64,000 nucleotides of DNA from Hanleya hanleyi (GCA_036873755.1 JAVTVY010020548.1:18343-82342), one strand, 5' to 3'; shown: positions 13,501-24,399, numbered from the stretch's first letter. Made by a program: numbers and translations. Notes: generated by a model from the sequence alone, not told the origin.

Positions 13501-16500
13501 ATACTAGTGCTGGATGGGTCAGTCCCGTGCGAGACTCGAACCCGCGTCCTCAGAGTTTGGCACCAAATCGCCAGCATGCAGTCAAACTACTTTTCCTGCA
13601 TCGATTATATCTGTAAATATTCAATCAGTAGCGTCGACGTAATCGAATGTCCTCTCAAATGACTTTTGACTGTTTCAGTTTTTGGTTGTATACAATTTAA
13701 TATGGCTTTTTCAATATATTTAAATGTGTCATATTATATTAGAAAAATGCTACTAAAATAGGCCAAAACAAATTTCGACATTTTGTCGACTGACTATCAC
13801 GGTACGTTATATTGACTGAACTTTTACTGCGGTAGGCTTATATCCTATTTGTTGTCTGTGCTATTGACACAAACATAAACGTAACAGCAAGGGTTTTTTT
13901 TCTCAGGTGAAAGCGATGCTACTTTTATATCATCTTGGCCTTTTGAAAAAGTCGGGAAACCAAAATTTAAAAACATGAACGTTCAGTTTTCGTTTATGTT
14001 TGTCTTTTGCCACAGTGAGAAATCAAACACCAAATAAGAAGAACTTAATTCTTCTATATTTTCAATTTCCGAAATTACCGGGAATGAAAATGAAAGCAAA
14101 GATAACTGTATTTCTTAAAAAAAAATAAGAAATTAACATATATTAAACTTGTTGACTGCATCATGGGAGCATAGAATTTATTAGAATAAACTCCATGATG
14201 GGAGTACAAGAACTGCCCAAAGAAATTTCCCCTATAACATTGATAGATGGTTCACTACACAGTCAAAAATAATTTTCTTGCAAATTTCTTGAAATTTCTT
14301 AGATTTTCTTGAATTTCTTAAATAAGAAAAATACATTATTCCCTCTGTGATACAACGTTTAGGAAGTTCCGAACAATAATTATTATGACGTTTTGGGGGA
14401 TAGTTTCTGGCAGTTATTGGGCATTTCCAAAGCTTATAAATCTGTTTCAATTTTTGTCTTGTCAGTAAGATATGATTTTTTTCTCAAACGAGAAAAAGTA
14501 AGAAAAACCTTCCAATTTCTTGAAATGGGAGACTGACAAGAATTATTATCTTAAATTTTCTCAACATTTTAAGAAATTGTAAGAAAATAATTCTTGTCAG
14601 TCTCCCATTTCAAGAAATTGAAAGGTTTTTCTTATTTTTTCTCGTTTGAGAAAAAAATCATATCTTACTGACAAGACAAAAATTGAAACAGATTTATAAA
14701 TTTTGGAAATGCCCAATAACTGCCAGTATCTAGGCTGTTGATTTTTAAGCGTACCATATCTGGAAGACTCTTAGAAATTCAAGAAGGTCAAGAATTTCAA
14801 AGGTGAAAAATTCTTACACCTTCTTTGAGACTCTGTGGATTGATTGTGCAGTGTTCGCCCACACATGGCACTTGCCAGCGTAATATAGATAAGATTTGGA
14901 GAGCTTTTGGGGGACATCAGCGGTTTTGGGGTAATACGTATCGCAGCTCATTAGGATGTTTCACTAGGATATATATATATATATCCAACACTTTCTCAGT
15001 TCAGTATTTATATATCAAAACTTTGGCGATGACAGGATATATATATGACCCTTTTCCTGAATTTCTACTATATATCCACCACTTTTTCAGTTCAGGATTT
15101 ATATATCAAAACTTTGGCGATGATAGGATATATATATATATCTCCAACAACACATTTTGAAATATTTATGTACCAGCAAGATACGTTCGTTGGATATATA
15201 AATACGAGATCGTTGATTGAGGATATTTATATATATTGAAGAAATTTATATCCAAAAATAACGTAACTAGAAAGATATATATCTAGCAATCTAAAATAGA
15301 CATAATCTTTCACTCATTATTTTCGCTGATATAGGATTTAGATTTTAATAAACCTAGTGTTTATTTCACCTTCATGTTTAACGGACTTATACATCTGGCT
15401 GATAAATACCAAATATTTATAAATAAATAGAAGGGACCTTGCCTGTTGATTGCTGTAATGGACGACAACAATCAAAGTATTCATGAACACAGGCCAGTGT
15501 CCTGCACGAGAAAAGCGGTCAACAGTTTTCAATGATGCCAGCAAGACATAATGATGTTCTAAAATTATCATATCCGTATCGCCGATCAGTATTATTTTCG
15601 TTGTAAAGTCGTTATCTAGAGAACGATGTACGAGTCACGCTTTGATTGTGCCTGTTCATGTGAACCCCATGAGGATCTTGAAGTAGATGGGTTTATACGG
15701 TCAGGTTAGGCGGAATTAGGCACAAGTTACGAAATGTAACGCCATAGATTTTGCACGCTATGCTCGTATTTTGCTGTATCGCCAATTTGAGAAACGTTGA
15801 TTGGATGCGCTTGGTGGTATAGCTCTATTTTAAATGCTACTCGGCGTGATATGCATACGCCATATGCAGGTCCCACTGGAATACAATTATTTAGTCCAGA
15901 ATGAGATAGTTTACCATGTCGAAATTGTAATCTTCTCTTGTCGGAAAGGCGACGAGAGAGCAGACACGTTTCATTTTTAGAGGTGTAGGTCTAAATATGA
16001 TATGCCGCCCGACCGCAATCTTTATTCCTACCACAGGATATTGGAATACAAAGAAGTTAGAGCTGATCAGGTTAATCTAATTATTGTGGGACCATGTTCA
16101 CTTGATTTGGATAATAGTTGGCCAAGAACATGCTGATTACATTCTAAATGAAGGCCATAAGACAATAATTCAAAATTTCGATTTTCGATACATTTTCATC
16201 AAGATTTTTGCACTTTCAAGTCTCCGAGCAAGAGACTCAATTTAACTCAATAATAATTCGTCAGTGTAAGCAAGATTAATTTTACCAACACTATTTGAGG
16301 ATATGGAATTTCAACAAAAATGCATTATGGCGGGAAAAACGTCAGCAAGGTATCTATATTACATTTCCTGAAAGAACATGGCATTGGAATATATTTTGAT
16401 AAGTTCCATTTCGCTATACCCAAACAGAAGGACAATATAAGGCCCAATCGCACCCCTTCCCCTATTCAGGTATTGATAAAATGGACAAGATATTGTAACC

Positions 16501-17948
16501 CAACTTTTACCTAACCTGTACCTCTATTTCACCAAGATTTAATGGTAAACAAGCAGATATCGAAAAGGCATAGGCTACCGGTACCTAAAATGTTGTCTGT
16601 GTGTGTATATATTAGTGGAAAGTATAGGTGTCAAATCCGACATTCAGTGTTCAGACCTCGTCCACTAATTAGAAGAATTTCCGCTTCAATAATTGAAAAG
16701 ACCTGTCAGCATAGTGTATATATAGTACATTTATGCAAATGCATTCGTGCGCATTCCTTTGGTATGGACTAGTTGAGCGGCGGTGAGCAATACTTAAGTA
16801 CGTACCTGGACATATTACGGAAAAAAAATCGTTGGTTTGAGCGTCGAAGTCCTGAAAATTAGCAACTGGAATGAACAACGATGGGTCTGATGCTAATGGC
16901 CGTAGACGGTTGATATTGGTGAATCCATCACCAACCAATATAAACGAAATGGTGACACCAGCGTTTTTAAGCGAAGTTGCATTCCTTTCCGTCAGGTCTT
17001 CCAGTTCAGCGGTTGTGGGATTACCATCAAGTACGGCCACCACCACCCTGCCGGCCCCAGGTCGGCCATTCCGTCCGAACTGTTCATTGGCGCACAACAA
17101 ACCCTCGTTCACTGCCGTTAGTCCACCAGGAAACTGGGTACTCGAAACACTGCTGATTACAGCACCTTGATTATTTGCTAAAGTCAATGGTACTACCAGC
17201 TGGCTTCCTGTTCCGAAATAACATATGCCCACTTGGACTTTTGTTGTACTCGTCGCCCCGTTAATGTCCAGTCGTTGAATTATATTCCTCAGGCCATTTC
17301 TATAATCAGTCACGAAAGGGAATACACTACTGGATCCGTCCACCACTAACACGACGTCGAGGAATTCACTGCAAAGTTCTGAAAATGAAGCAAAGAGGGC
17401 CAGTCAGTATTGACTTGTACAATCAGATGCTATGGATTATTTTATTTGTGGCATCTTACTTTAGCGATTTACCGGTTAGTAAGATTCCGCAGAATTATAA
17501 TTTCGTAACTTATGAATGCCAGTCATCAGATTTATGCCATTATTATATTTATTTTCGCGTACTTTTGATTGTTCGCGAATCTTTTCACAAGAAAATCAAA
17601 TACACGCAACAATAACGTAAACGCAACAATAACATAAACGCAACTTTAATGTGTGCGCAACAATAACGTGTTTTACAGTACAAGTGAATGTATCCTGCAT
17701 AATTCAGCTCATTACGGCCTCGAAAACCACTCTCAAACGTAATACAGACTAAATTACAGACTAATACAGACTAACCCACTCCCTTGTTGTTATTCAATAT
17801 TTAAAGAAAATAATTATAATTGCTAAATATGACGTTGAACAAGAAACTTCTCGACTAATTTTTCGCCATTACCGAAAGCGGGTTGTGGCTGTGAATACGT
17901 GACACCGATAAGGGCCGCAATCACAGCGAGAACTAAACCCTTCATCAT
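1213..17948 (-). CDS. Gene A: Pif/BMSP-like secreted shell-matrix protein, partial (3' end beyond the left edge)
   Basis: Spliced gene on the minus strand: join of 17948-17873, 17378-16806, 7283-7038, 6675-6481, 3539-3381 and 1589-1213, 542 codons so far, continuing left out of the window. All junctions have AG/GT and matching phases (five phase-1 introns, then phase 0). Domain order equals gene B: signal peptide, VWA, module 1, 2, 3, first LamG exon. It lacks the long poly-Thr run. The VWA keeps a canonical D-G-S-S-S metal motif. The largest intron (16805-7284, 9.5 kb) has been filled by repeats. Expected role: secreted mantle protein binding chitin and mineral in the shell matrix, inferred from the family. 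The remaining LamG exons, corresponding to gene B exons 7-9, should lie to the left. Confidence 0.83.
2092..3091. mobile_element. Fold-back (palindromic) element in a gene A intron
   Basis: Left arm 2092 to about 2490 pairs with right arm about 2655 to 3091 with roughly 80-85 percent identity. For example, aaacgccatccgtttatta near 2150 is mirrored near 3000, and the aagttgggacaagaatc start is mirrored at the right end. No transposase is visible, so it is a non-autonomous fold-back or MITE-like unit. Open frames here are by-products of the arms. Confidence 0.7.
3381..3539 (-). CDS. Gene A coding exon 5: chitin-binding-like module 3
   Basis: A 159-base phase 1-1 exon of 53 codons: ACNL, RIYFAIDEFGERMQMSCGPG, TVFDQPLCTCVHDGLDFVPV. 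The C-x-C end and the GTVFD motif align with gene B 50873-51022, with a three-codon length difference. Acceptor ATTTACAG, donor GTGAGT. Confidence 0.82.
3965..4275 (+). mobile_element. Dispersed SINE-like repeat resembling a molluscan repeat
   Basis: Starts gtgagtgagtgaat, then agggtttaacgtcgcttt and agctatatcacgacgggg, with a G-rich run at 4020-4060. The same head recurs at 51156. It resembles a very common gastropod repeat I recall; family membership was not searched. The tail to about 4275 is uncertain. Confidence 0.5.
4505..5065. mobile_element. Fold-back element, about 560 bp
   Basis: Left arm about 4505-4790 is mirrored by right arm about 4800-5065. Matching landmarks are cacatggcttcgttcgt versus acgaacgaagccatgtg, and gaagagctgatccgtctgca versus its complement at 4871-4890. 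The centre near 4795 has paired cacgtga/tcacgtg. No coding capacity. Confidence 0.75.
5066..6480. other. Gene A intron remainder, nothing recognised
   Basis: AT-rich intronic DNA between module 3 and module 2 exons. Overlapping minus frames at 5146-5416 have no recognisable domain. No RNA gene or clear repeat was seen. Confidence 0.5.
6481..6675 (-). CDS. Gene A coding exon 4: cysteine-rich module 2
   Basis: A 195-base phase 1-1 exon, the same length as in gene B. DPCINQAEG, ENCRTLMTC, GRTIDVSCCPPGE, CSADSTC and CPEP give about nine cysteines in 65 residues. Only 362 bases of intron separate it from module 1. Acceptor ACCGCAG, donor GTAAGC. Confidence 0.83.
7038..7283 (-). CDS. Gene A coding exon 3: chitin-binding-like module 1
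   Basis: A 246-base phase 1-1 exon. A short Thr/Pro linker (VTTTRAPVPAPPQGG) precedes PCDNCIIVNGIGYAEATDCW, YWQC, DGTW and GTFWDQNIIS. It is about 80 percent identical to the gene B module but lacks the poly-Thr run. The cysteine and aromatic spacing is CBM14/peritrophin-like. Acceptor TCCACAG, donor GTAATG. Confidence 0.86.
7284..9160. other. Start of the 9.5-kb gene A intron: old repeats, no gene
   Basis: Contains fragments related to dispersed repeats (a cagacagacaga run at 8042-8062 and the repeated phrase about a cattaggacatt motif near 8110 and 8250). No coding region or structured RNA was recognised. Confidence 0.5.
9160..10625. repeat. Tandem array of about 165-bp units
   Basis: Roughly nine diverged units, each with cttccatccaagtttggtg, a ccagtagttctccagatatc stretch, gacaaggcctgtatatacat, and a ggacggacggacacc microsatellite. 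It lies in the large gene A intron. The ORFs over it are a consequence of the array. Confidence 0.85.
10626..11740. other. Gene A intron, unassigned; includes a dispersed repeat at 11571-11702
   Basis: A 181-codon plus frame (10645-11190) has no recognised domain and is compositionally like intron. The stretch 11571-11702 (catcacgggatatcttcca onward) recurs at 45617-45735 with about 80 percent identity, so it is a dispersed repeat. Confidence 0.5.
11740..12185. repeat. Minisatellite, about 32-bp unit
   Basis: About 13 units around ggcaactgggaaaggggatg with aaatgaaccagcc linkers. Intronic in gene A. Confidence 0.88.
12415..12502. repeat. Two direct copies of a 43-bp unit
   Basis: gggggcaatgcgggtagcat plus an A-rich tail ending aatcccaaaa occurs twice in tandem with near identity. 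Confidence 0.8.
12887..15432. mobile_element. 2.5-kb element with about 400-bp terminal inverted repeats
   Basis: Left arm 12887-13310 is mirrored by right arm 14968-15432. For example, aatatttggtatttatcagc near 12905 is mirrored near 15400, and ctttggcgatgacag-type sequence near 15020 is mirrored near 13240. The right arm also has an internal duplication (14980-15050 and 15065-15135). The interior carries a second, smaller fold-back (14255-14727). No transposase was seen. Confidence 0.68.
14255..14727. mobile_element. Nested fold-back MITE, 3'-truncated copy
   Basis: Starts agtcaaaaataattttcttg, palindromic about a centre near 14555 (the phrase ataattcttgtcagtctccc and its complement). It is the same family as 20962-21572, but the right arm stops at the gcccaataactgccag point, so about 140 bases are missing. 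Confidence 0.8.
15433..16805. other. Gene A intron remainder
   Basis: No gene recognised. The segment 15450-15580 shares phrases (caatgatg, then a gacataatgatgttc-type string) with 43640-43700, so it includes dispersed-repeat remnants. A gtcacgctttgattgtgcct phrase at 15634 recurs as a variant at 22388. Confidence 0.45.
16806..17378 (-). CDS. Gene A coding exon 2: von Willebrand factor A domain
   Basis: A 573-base phase 1-1 exon of about 191 residues. It starts ELCSEFLDVVLVVDGSSSV, a canonical MIDAS D-x-S-x-S, then GGLTAVNEGL (the T4 threonine loop) and RVVVAVLDGNPTT (third metal loop region), ending DFFSVICPG. These are the landmarks of an intact VWA domain, expected to coordinate a divalent ion and bind a protein or matrix ligand. 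Similarity to the gene B VWA is low apart from the fold. Acceptor TTTTCAG, donor GTACGT. Confidence 0.9.
17873..17948 (-). CDS. Gene A coding exon 1: signal peptide
   Basis: Encodes MMKGLVLAVIAALIGVTYSQ followed by PQPAF, a signal peptide with likely cleavage after TYS. Start is ATGATG at 17948-17943; either methionine could be used. An acceptor (AG at 17967-17966) 17 bases upstream implies a non-coding first exon, as in gene B. Donor GTAATG after one base of a split codon. Confidence 0.83.
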
Positions 17949-18244
17949 CTCGGCCAGTTGGGCACCTGAAACACAATGAAAGACATAATAATGATAATAG
18001 TTCATAAATCACAAGGTACTTCCACTGCAAATTTCAAATTCCAAAGGATAAATGTTCATCCAGCACATACATAGATTTAACTAAATGTGCCATGCAGTAG
18101 GCTGTAGAATGTACAACCAAAAAATCCCATCAAACTATTGTATATCAGACTGATTGATTGAAATCAGAATTCAGAACGACACATTACATGTTGGTGTAGT
18201 TGGAATTGTGTACACTGCATTATCGATTAGAAAACAAATCTCCA

Positions 18245-18590
18245 TGATGATTTACACGTATTAGATCGGTTAACATCCATCCTATCACACAATGTAAATG
18301 ATGATGATTTACACGTATTAGATCGGTTAACATCCATTCTGTCACACAATGTACATGATGATGATTTACACGTATTAGATCGGTTAACATCCATTCTATC
18401 ACACAATGTACATGATGATGATTTACACGTATTAGATCGGTTAACATCCATTCTATCACACAATGTACATGATGATGATTTACACGTATTAGATTGGTTA
18501 ACATCCATTCTATCACACAATGTACATGATGATGATTTACACGTATTAGATCGGTTAACATCCATTCTGTCACACAATATACATGCCTGT
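18245..18590. repeat. 57-bp minisatellite, six units
   Basis: Six units of tttacacgtattagatcggt, then taacatccattctatcacac, spaced exactly 57 bases. Because 57 is a multiple of three, minus-strand frames stay open and look like a 19-residue repeat protein. It lies about 300 bases upstream of the gene A start codon. Confidence 0.92.
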
Positions 18591-18599
18591 GTGAGAGAA

Positions 18600-20180
18600 G
18601 AAACATTTACATTCTCGAGATAGACGATCAATATCCGACGTAGCATTATTACAGGCCTATATAATTGTCTATGATAAAAGACGGTCTTACCACACACAAT
18701 GATACTAACTCTTTGACTTTGATACAGTTTCAAGCCAACCAGCCCCTTGAGTCCTACGGATCTTTCCTTTTTCCTGCCCGGTGCTGGAATGTGGCCTTCT
18801 GTATTTGGACCGCTTTTTGTAGTCCCGTCAAAGCGGATCAAATAGAAGAGGTGTCACAGTTATTCTTGGTTCCTATCAGGTTATTCAATAATCACACTTG
18901 ACAGTCGTCGTCATCTTGAATGACAGATTGGAGATCCGCATTTACATATGTAATTTATTCAGCTGTTGCGTAAATAAATAAACCCTGTCCGAGTGTGCAA
19001 AATTTACGGTTCACACAACACCGCCTTCTTCGAATAGATGCTATTGACACTGTTTGCCAGATTCACACTGCCATGGGCGTGAAACATTGTTGAAAAACTA
19101 CCTTCTCTCACACATGTTAAACATATTTTTTACGCACTGATACAAACGGAAATGACTTTAATTGCACATTTACGACCACTGACTGCTATTGTTAGAAAAA
19201 ATTATCTCTGACAGACGAGTCGTATAAACAAAAATTGGGCTTTTAACCGAGAACAACTTTTTATGGGTAGCATATGCAGAATTTCGCCAGGCACGAAACA
19301 TTGGAATACGAACAACCGAGTTTTTTTCTCCAGAAAAATCAAAATTATGAACAATCTAAGACGATAATAAACAAAGTGGTTAAACATTATATTGTGTATA
19401 ATATACTTCAACCAAAATGGCAAGCATATACTACCTGAACAAGTTTTAAAAGGGTAATTGGTGAGGGGATGTGAATTGGGTGAGAGATGTCTTGTTAGCA
19501 TCATTAAAAGTTACTGATGTTTCTTCAATAGAACGATATGAAGCAGCTTAACTAAATATATGCTCTAGATTTCCAAGAAAACGTTCTTCAGTTTCATGTA
19601 TACGTATACGTAAAGGTCTTCTTAGAATTGACATAAGAAAAATAAGAAATGGCCTTGTTTCCTTTATATTCCGATACTGTTTTCAACTTATATCGTTTCA
19701 AGGAATATTGCACAGAAGTTGTGGTATATACGTTATAACTAAACAACTCCAAGGTTTCATAGGTGGAAACATTACAAGCTGATCTATAAACTTCTACAAC
19801 ATGTATACATAATTAAAACGATATCCTAAAGTGAGATGACTACGTACATATACATAGAAATGTCATTGGACCAAAAAAATGAAGGCGGATTTGAACAGCA
19901 ATCCAAATGCATAAGGTGTTTTCATACGCTTCATTAGTCTGTTTTTATATAGTAAGCCTTAACACTGAATTGTACATTGTTTCCTTCTCTATATGTAGCT
20001 ATGGAATACATTCGTCTACATAAGCGGAAATTGTAACTCGCCTAATGTCAATTACATGCCACTGAATAAGCCATTCGGGGAAACTAACGTGTATTTAGTA
20101 TTATCTCCAGTTCGTCATACTGCATCATGATGTTATAGTCTTTCTTATTCCCATAAATATATAAGTATACTCTCTAAAAT
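18600..20180. other. Region upstream of gene A, nothing recognised
   Basis: AT-rich intergenic DNA. It should hold the gene A promoter and non-coding first exon, but I could not place a TATA box or initiator with confidence. Confidence 0.4.
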
Positions 20181-20460
20181 AACTTGAGTGAATTGTTCCT
20201 CTCAAGTTTGAGTGAAATGTACCTGTTCACTCAAACTTGAGTTACTTTTCACTCAACTTGAGTTACTTTTCATTCAACTTGAAGTAAAACCACTCAACTT
20301 GATTGGGATCAATTTCCACCCTTATGCTCGAGTGAATGCCACTCAAGTTGATTGCATTTAACTCATTTAACTCAAGTTGAGTAAAAAATCTCACTCAAGT
20401 ATTGAGTGGGATCAATTTCCACTCTTACTTGAGCGAAATTTCACTCAATTTTTTTTACAG
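20180..20460. repeat. Array of short palindromic actcaacttgagt-type repeats
   Basis: Many copies of ctcaagtt/aacttgag separated by gtgaa and ttttcactc spacers, with two gggatcaatttccac phrases. Both strands are equivalent because the core is self-complementary. Confidence 0.8.
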
Positions 20461-20961
20461 AGTATTTATTGATATTCCTTGTGAATTCACATTTTCCACA
20501 ATTTAGTCGAACATGAAAATAGAGTTCTTCCCAAGCTAGTACCTGTAAGTATGTATAAACTGTTTTATGTTGCCTTATTAATAGTGGATTTAGCTGGCGT
20601 ATATATTTCATGCATGATTGGCTTTTGCTGATAACATTTTTTATAAAATTTGGTGCTAATGCTGTTATATGAATCAGGTTATAGGATTACGGTCCAGGAA
20701 ATTATTTAATGGACGACGGCTGAATATTGAGTGAGGCAGTAGACGCTTGTATCTAGGATTATAGACGCCGACATTCGCTGTAGACCACTGCTTGACTACG
20801 GACAATTGCTTGTGACTTTGCCTCACTTTGCTATCTAATTTTGAATCACTACATCGTTAATAAAGCGTATTATCAATTAAACAAAACATGGTTTTGAGAA
20901 AGAATTCGTATATATATATATGTCCTTATATCATTATATTCAAATACAATGCAAACATGTT

Positions 20962-21572
20962 AGTAAAAAATAATTTTCTTGCAAATTTCTTGAAATTTCT
21001 GATATTTTCTTGAATTTCTTAAATAAGAAAAATACATTATTCCCTCTGTGATACAATGTTTAGAAAGTTCCGAACAATAATTATTATGACGTTTTGGGGG
21101 ATAGTTTCTGGCAGTTATTGAGCATTTCCAAAGTTTATAAATCTGTTTCAATTTTTGTCTTGTCAGTAAGATATGATTTTTTTCTCAAGCGAGAAAAAAT
21201 AAGAAAAACCTTCCAATTTCTTGAGGGAGACTGACAAGAATTATTATCTTAAATTTTCTCAAAATTTTAAGAAATTGTAAGAAAATAATTCTTGTCAGTC
21301 TCCCCATTTCAAGAAATTGGAAGGTTTTTCTTATTTTTTCTCGTTTGAGAAAAAAATCATATCTTACTGACAAGACAAAAATTGAAACAGATTTATAAAC
21401 TTTGGAAATGCCCAATAACTGCCAGAGACTATCCCCCAAACCGTCATAATAATTATTGTTCGACACTTTCTAAACATTGTATCACAGAGGGAATAATGTA
21501 TTTTTCTTATATAAGAAATTCAAGAAAATCTAAGAAATTTCAAGAAATTTGCAAGAAAATTATTTTTGACTG
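20962..21572. mobile_element. Full-length fold-back MITE, about 610 bp
   Basis: Near-perfect palindrome. Left end aaaaataattttcttgcaaa is mirrored by the right end near 21550-21570, with its centre near 21265. Arms are about 300 bases with over 90 percent identity. The partial copy at 14255 shows that it is a mobile family. No coding capacity. Confidence 0.88.
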
Positions 21573-21685
21573 TGTGACTGGAGATTGGATGCCTTGACAC
21601 TGAAGTAGATGAGAAGGGCTGTCGGGTTATACTTAGAGGTGTTTAAATCATACAATGGTTATTTAGGATACAATAATGCACATGA

Positions 21686-21850
21686 AGATAATATATGCGG
21701 GGGAGGGAAGATAATATACGCGGGGGAGGGAAGATAATATACGCGGGGGAGGGAAGATAATATACGCGGGGGAGGGAAGATAATATACGCGGGGGAGGGA
21801 AGATAATATACGCGGGGGAGGGAAGATAATATACGCGGGGGAGGGAAGAA
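21686..21850. repeat. 24-bp minisatellite, seven units
   Basis: Seven near-perfect units of gaagataatatacgcggggg plus agg. Confidence 0.93.
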
Positions 21851-22055
21851 AAAATGCAGAATAATTAGCTTGTTCAACGGCATTCGTAAGAAACTCGAAG
21901 GACACATAAGATCGATGCAAAGATATTCGGTAATGGATATACGAGGGTATAGACATACCCACTTGATACAAGTCTGAGTTATGAAGCGGTATCTTCGATA
22001 TTCCATCGGTGACCGGCCTTATTTATCCCATGTTCAGGTGATCGGCCTTATTTAT

Positions 22056-22362
22056 CCCATGTTGAGGCGTTTAATCCATCAGACATAGTCAATACTCATT
22101 CATTAAGATCAGATGAGTTACTTATTTGAGCTGATCTGCCATCACAGCTTCCGAGATAGCGTATCTAATTCCGCTTAAGCCGGTGCTAGGGACCGTGTCT
22201 TTACTTCATATTTTCCACATGAACATCTGCAATAAAAGCGCAGTTGACGCCTTCTAGAATCCTCCATATTTTAGACTGCCGAGAGAGGCTATCCTGTTGA
22301 GTCATATGACTCCGTTTTATTCGCCAAAAGTTTCACATTTTCCCCACCTCTTGTCACTCTAA
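22056..22362. repeat. Dispersed block shared with 62719-63036
   Basis: Strongest over gagatagcgtatctaattcc and the following gcttaagccggtgctaggga (about 50 bases almost identical). Also shared are acatgaac-tgcaataaaagcgc, tgttgagtcatatg and the attttccccacctcttg end. It lies about 4.1 kb upstream of the gene A ATG; the other copy is 1.5 kb upstream of gene B. Neither strand has an open frame in both copies. Confidence 0.75.
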
Positions 22363-23366
22363 ACGTCCAAACCCATGTATCTATAAGTCACGTTTTGATA
22401 GTGCCTCTTCAGGCTAAATTGAAATCAAAACGGACCGTGTAACCAGAGATTTGATACGCTATTATCATATTTTGTCATCATTATGTGACGCATGAATACT
22501 AACCTGGAACTAATGTGCTTGGTAGTATACCCCTGATGCAGAAGCAAAGTAACTCCGAATAAACTCAGTAAACGCATGGTGACAGTCTCATTATCTTTAT
22601 ACAAAATATATCCTTGGCGAACCAACTTTCGGAATAATGTATCGTGAAAATGACGCGGGGAATGAATGGCAAGATACAGATGTATTTCGAAATCTGAATA
22701 TTCAGAAGGACCAATTTATCAAGTAAAACGGCCATCATCCCTTTTGACATAGAGCCAGTATGCTAGTAAACATTTACAAGGATACACACGTACGTCCAAA
22801 TACATATTTATTGTTCCCGGTCCCTTTTTAAAAAATGAACATATATTTGCCATAGTGTCGCAAACATAGAGGTCGCACACCACAAGGAATTAGTCTGATA
22901 ACACCCCAACAAGGATGTGGGGTGAAATGACTACTCGTGCTATGGGGTGAAATGACTTTTCGTGCTATCGGGCGAAATGACTTCTCGTGCTATGACAGTA
23001 GTATATAAAGCGCATCTGGAAGCCCAATTAGGGACAGATAACTCTTTTGAACAATTCCTGTTTATCTCCCCCGATTCGCACATTTCTGCCCCTAAATGGG
23101 CATCCAGATGCCCTTTTACTACTTATCAAATTGACGCCACGGATGATGTCACATCCGGTCACGTGACATCCGGGTCACAGATCACATTCCGGTCAGTTTC
23201 TGTGACGTCACTTCCGGTCACGTGACGGCCCAGCAAGAGATATGTGCCCCTACATTAGACCCCAGTGACTTCCAATGTCAAGCTACGGGGAATGCATGTA
23301 TGGGATAGGAGTATTGGGGTGGTCATTTTTTTCTTGTGGATTTTACTATAGGTTGTGGCACCTTGT
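22363..23366. other. Intergenic, short repeats only
   Basis: Contains three units of a 26-bp repeat (tgaaatgactactcgtgcta type) at 22921-22993, an imperfect inverted repeat (23010-23108), and a cluster of ccggtcacgtgac and tgacgtca motifs at 23128-23226. No gene was recognised. Confidence 0.6.
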
Positions 23367-24199
23367 TTTCTTTGTTTCTCGATGTAAAACACGATGGGAT
23401 GGATCGCGAGGCCATGGGCTGACTTTCGCTGAAAAGTTCAGGCAGGTCTAAGGTGGACAGGTTAGGTCCATTCTGAAGCACTGGACAATGTTAATCTCAA
23501 TGAGGAACCTCCACTCATGGACATTTGCGGTATGGGGTTCATCTCGAACGGTAGAACACGATGGGAGGGGTCTCGAGGCCATGCATTGCATTTTGTTGAA
23601 AAGTTCTGATGAAGCATGCGCAATTGGCAGACAGATCGTGGTGGACGTTTTGGGGTCATCGTGAAACTTTCGTGGGATAGCGTCCAACTGGGTGGGTGTG
23701 GGGTGAGAATATCGTCTAACTGCGCATGCGCAGTAGAAAAAGTGTATTTGAATGGACATTTTGGGGACGCGGTGGGCCAATAGTGGTCCGATTGGGCCGT
23801 AATAGGTGTCATCGTGAAGCTCTCGTAGGGGACCATCCGACGGGCTAATGCCCGACAGAATTGCAACATTCTGCGCATGCACAGACAGATAATTGCGGGA
23901 AAAGGGCATTGGAATGGACGTTTTGGGGTCGAGGTGGGTCCATAGTGGGTGTACTGGGTCGAAGAGGGTGTCCATATGAAGCGCGCCAGGGCGATCAAGT
24001 CATGATTGGGTGCATGTTTTCTCCGAAAAAAAGGGACTTCACACCTGGTGAGTCGTAGAAATAGGAATGTTGTTGAGATTGTGTAGTGTCTCAATTTCTG
24101 GGAAGTAAAATTCAAGGGAAGTAATTCACTTGCCCCCTTAGTAGTAGAGAATGCAAAAACCCAGTATATTTTCCCTGGGAACTCTGTAGAGAGATTTAC

Positions 24200-24385
24200 A
24201 TTAGGGAAGCCTTTGGTGGAGATGGGGGCCTTGTTCGAACTGACTACCTGGTAGAGTTACCTGTGTGTGTGGTGGTGGTGTTAATGGAGTGGTGTGTGTT
24301 TGTGGTGGTGTGTGTGGTGGTGGTAGTGGTGTGTGTGATGGTGGTGGTGTGTGGTGGTGGTGGTGGTCGCCGTGATGGTGGTGGA
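24200..24385. repeat. (GTG/GGT)n microsatellite
   Basis: Degenerate gtggtggtg run next to the ATPase remnant. It gives a low-complexity Val/Cys frame on one strand and a His/Pro frame on the other; neither is a gene. Confidence 0.85.
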
Positions 24386-24399
24386 GTCCGTCCACCATG

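Noticed and set aside
13520..13600. Possible tRNA on the minus strand (B-box-like gggttcgagtctcgc)
   Set aside because: No convincing A box or closed acceptor stem; at most an old SINE fragment.
18245..18590. Regular repeats considered as a CRISPR array
   Set aside because: No distinct spacers: the whole 57-bp unit repeats, and the genome is eukaryotic.
23128..23226. Cluster of tgacgtca and cacgtgac motifs as an enhancer
   Set aside because: They look like short tandem copies of one unit next to a mobile element; no link to a gene.
23448..24115. 175- and 217-codon minus frames
   Set aside because: They cover the tandem subunits of the left terminal region of the mobile element; matching frames appear in the other arm and in 38201-39167 for the same reason.
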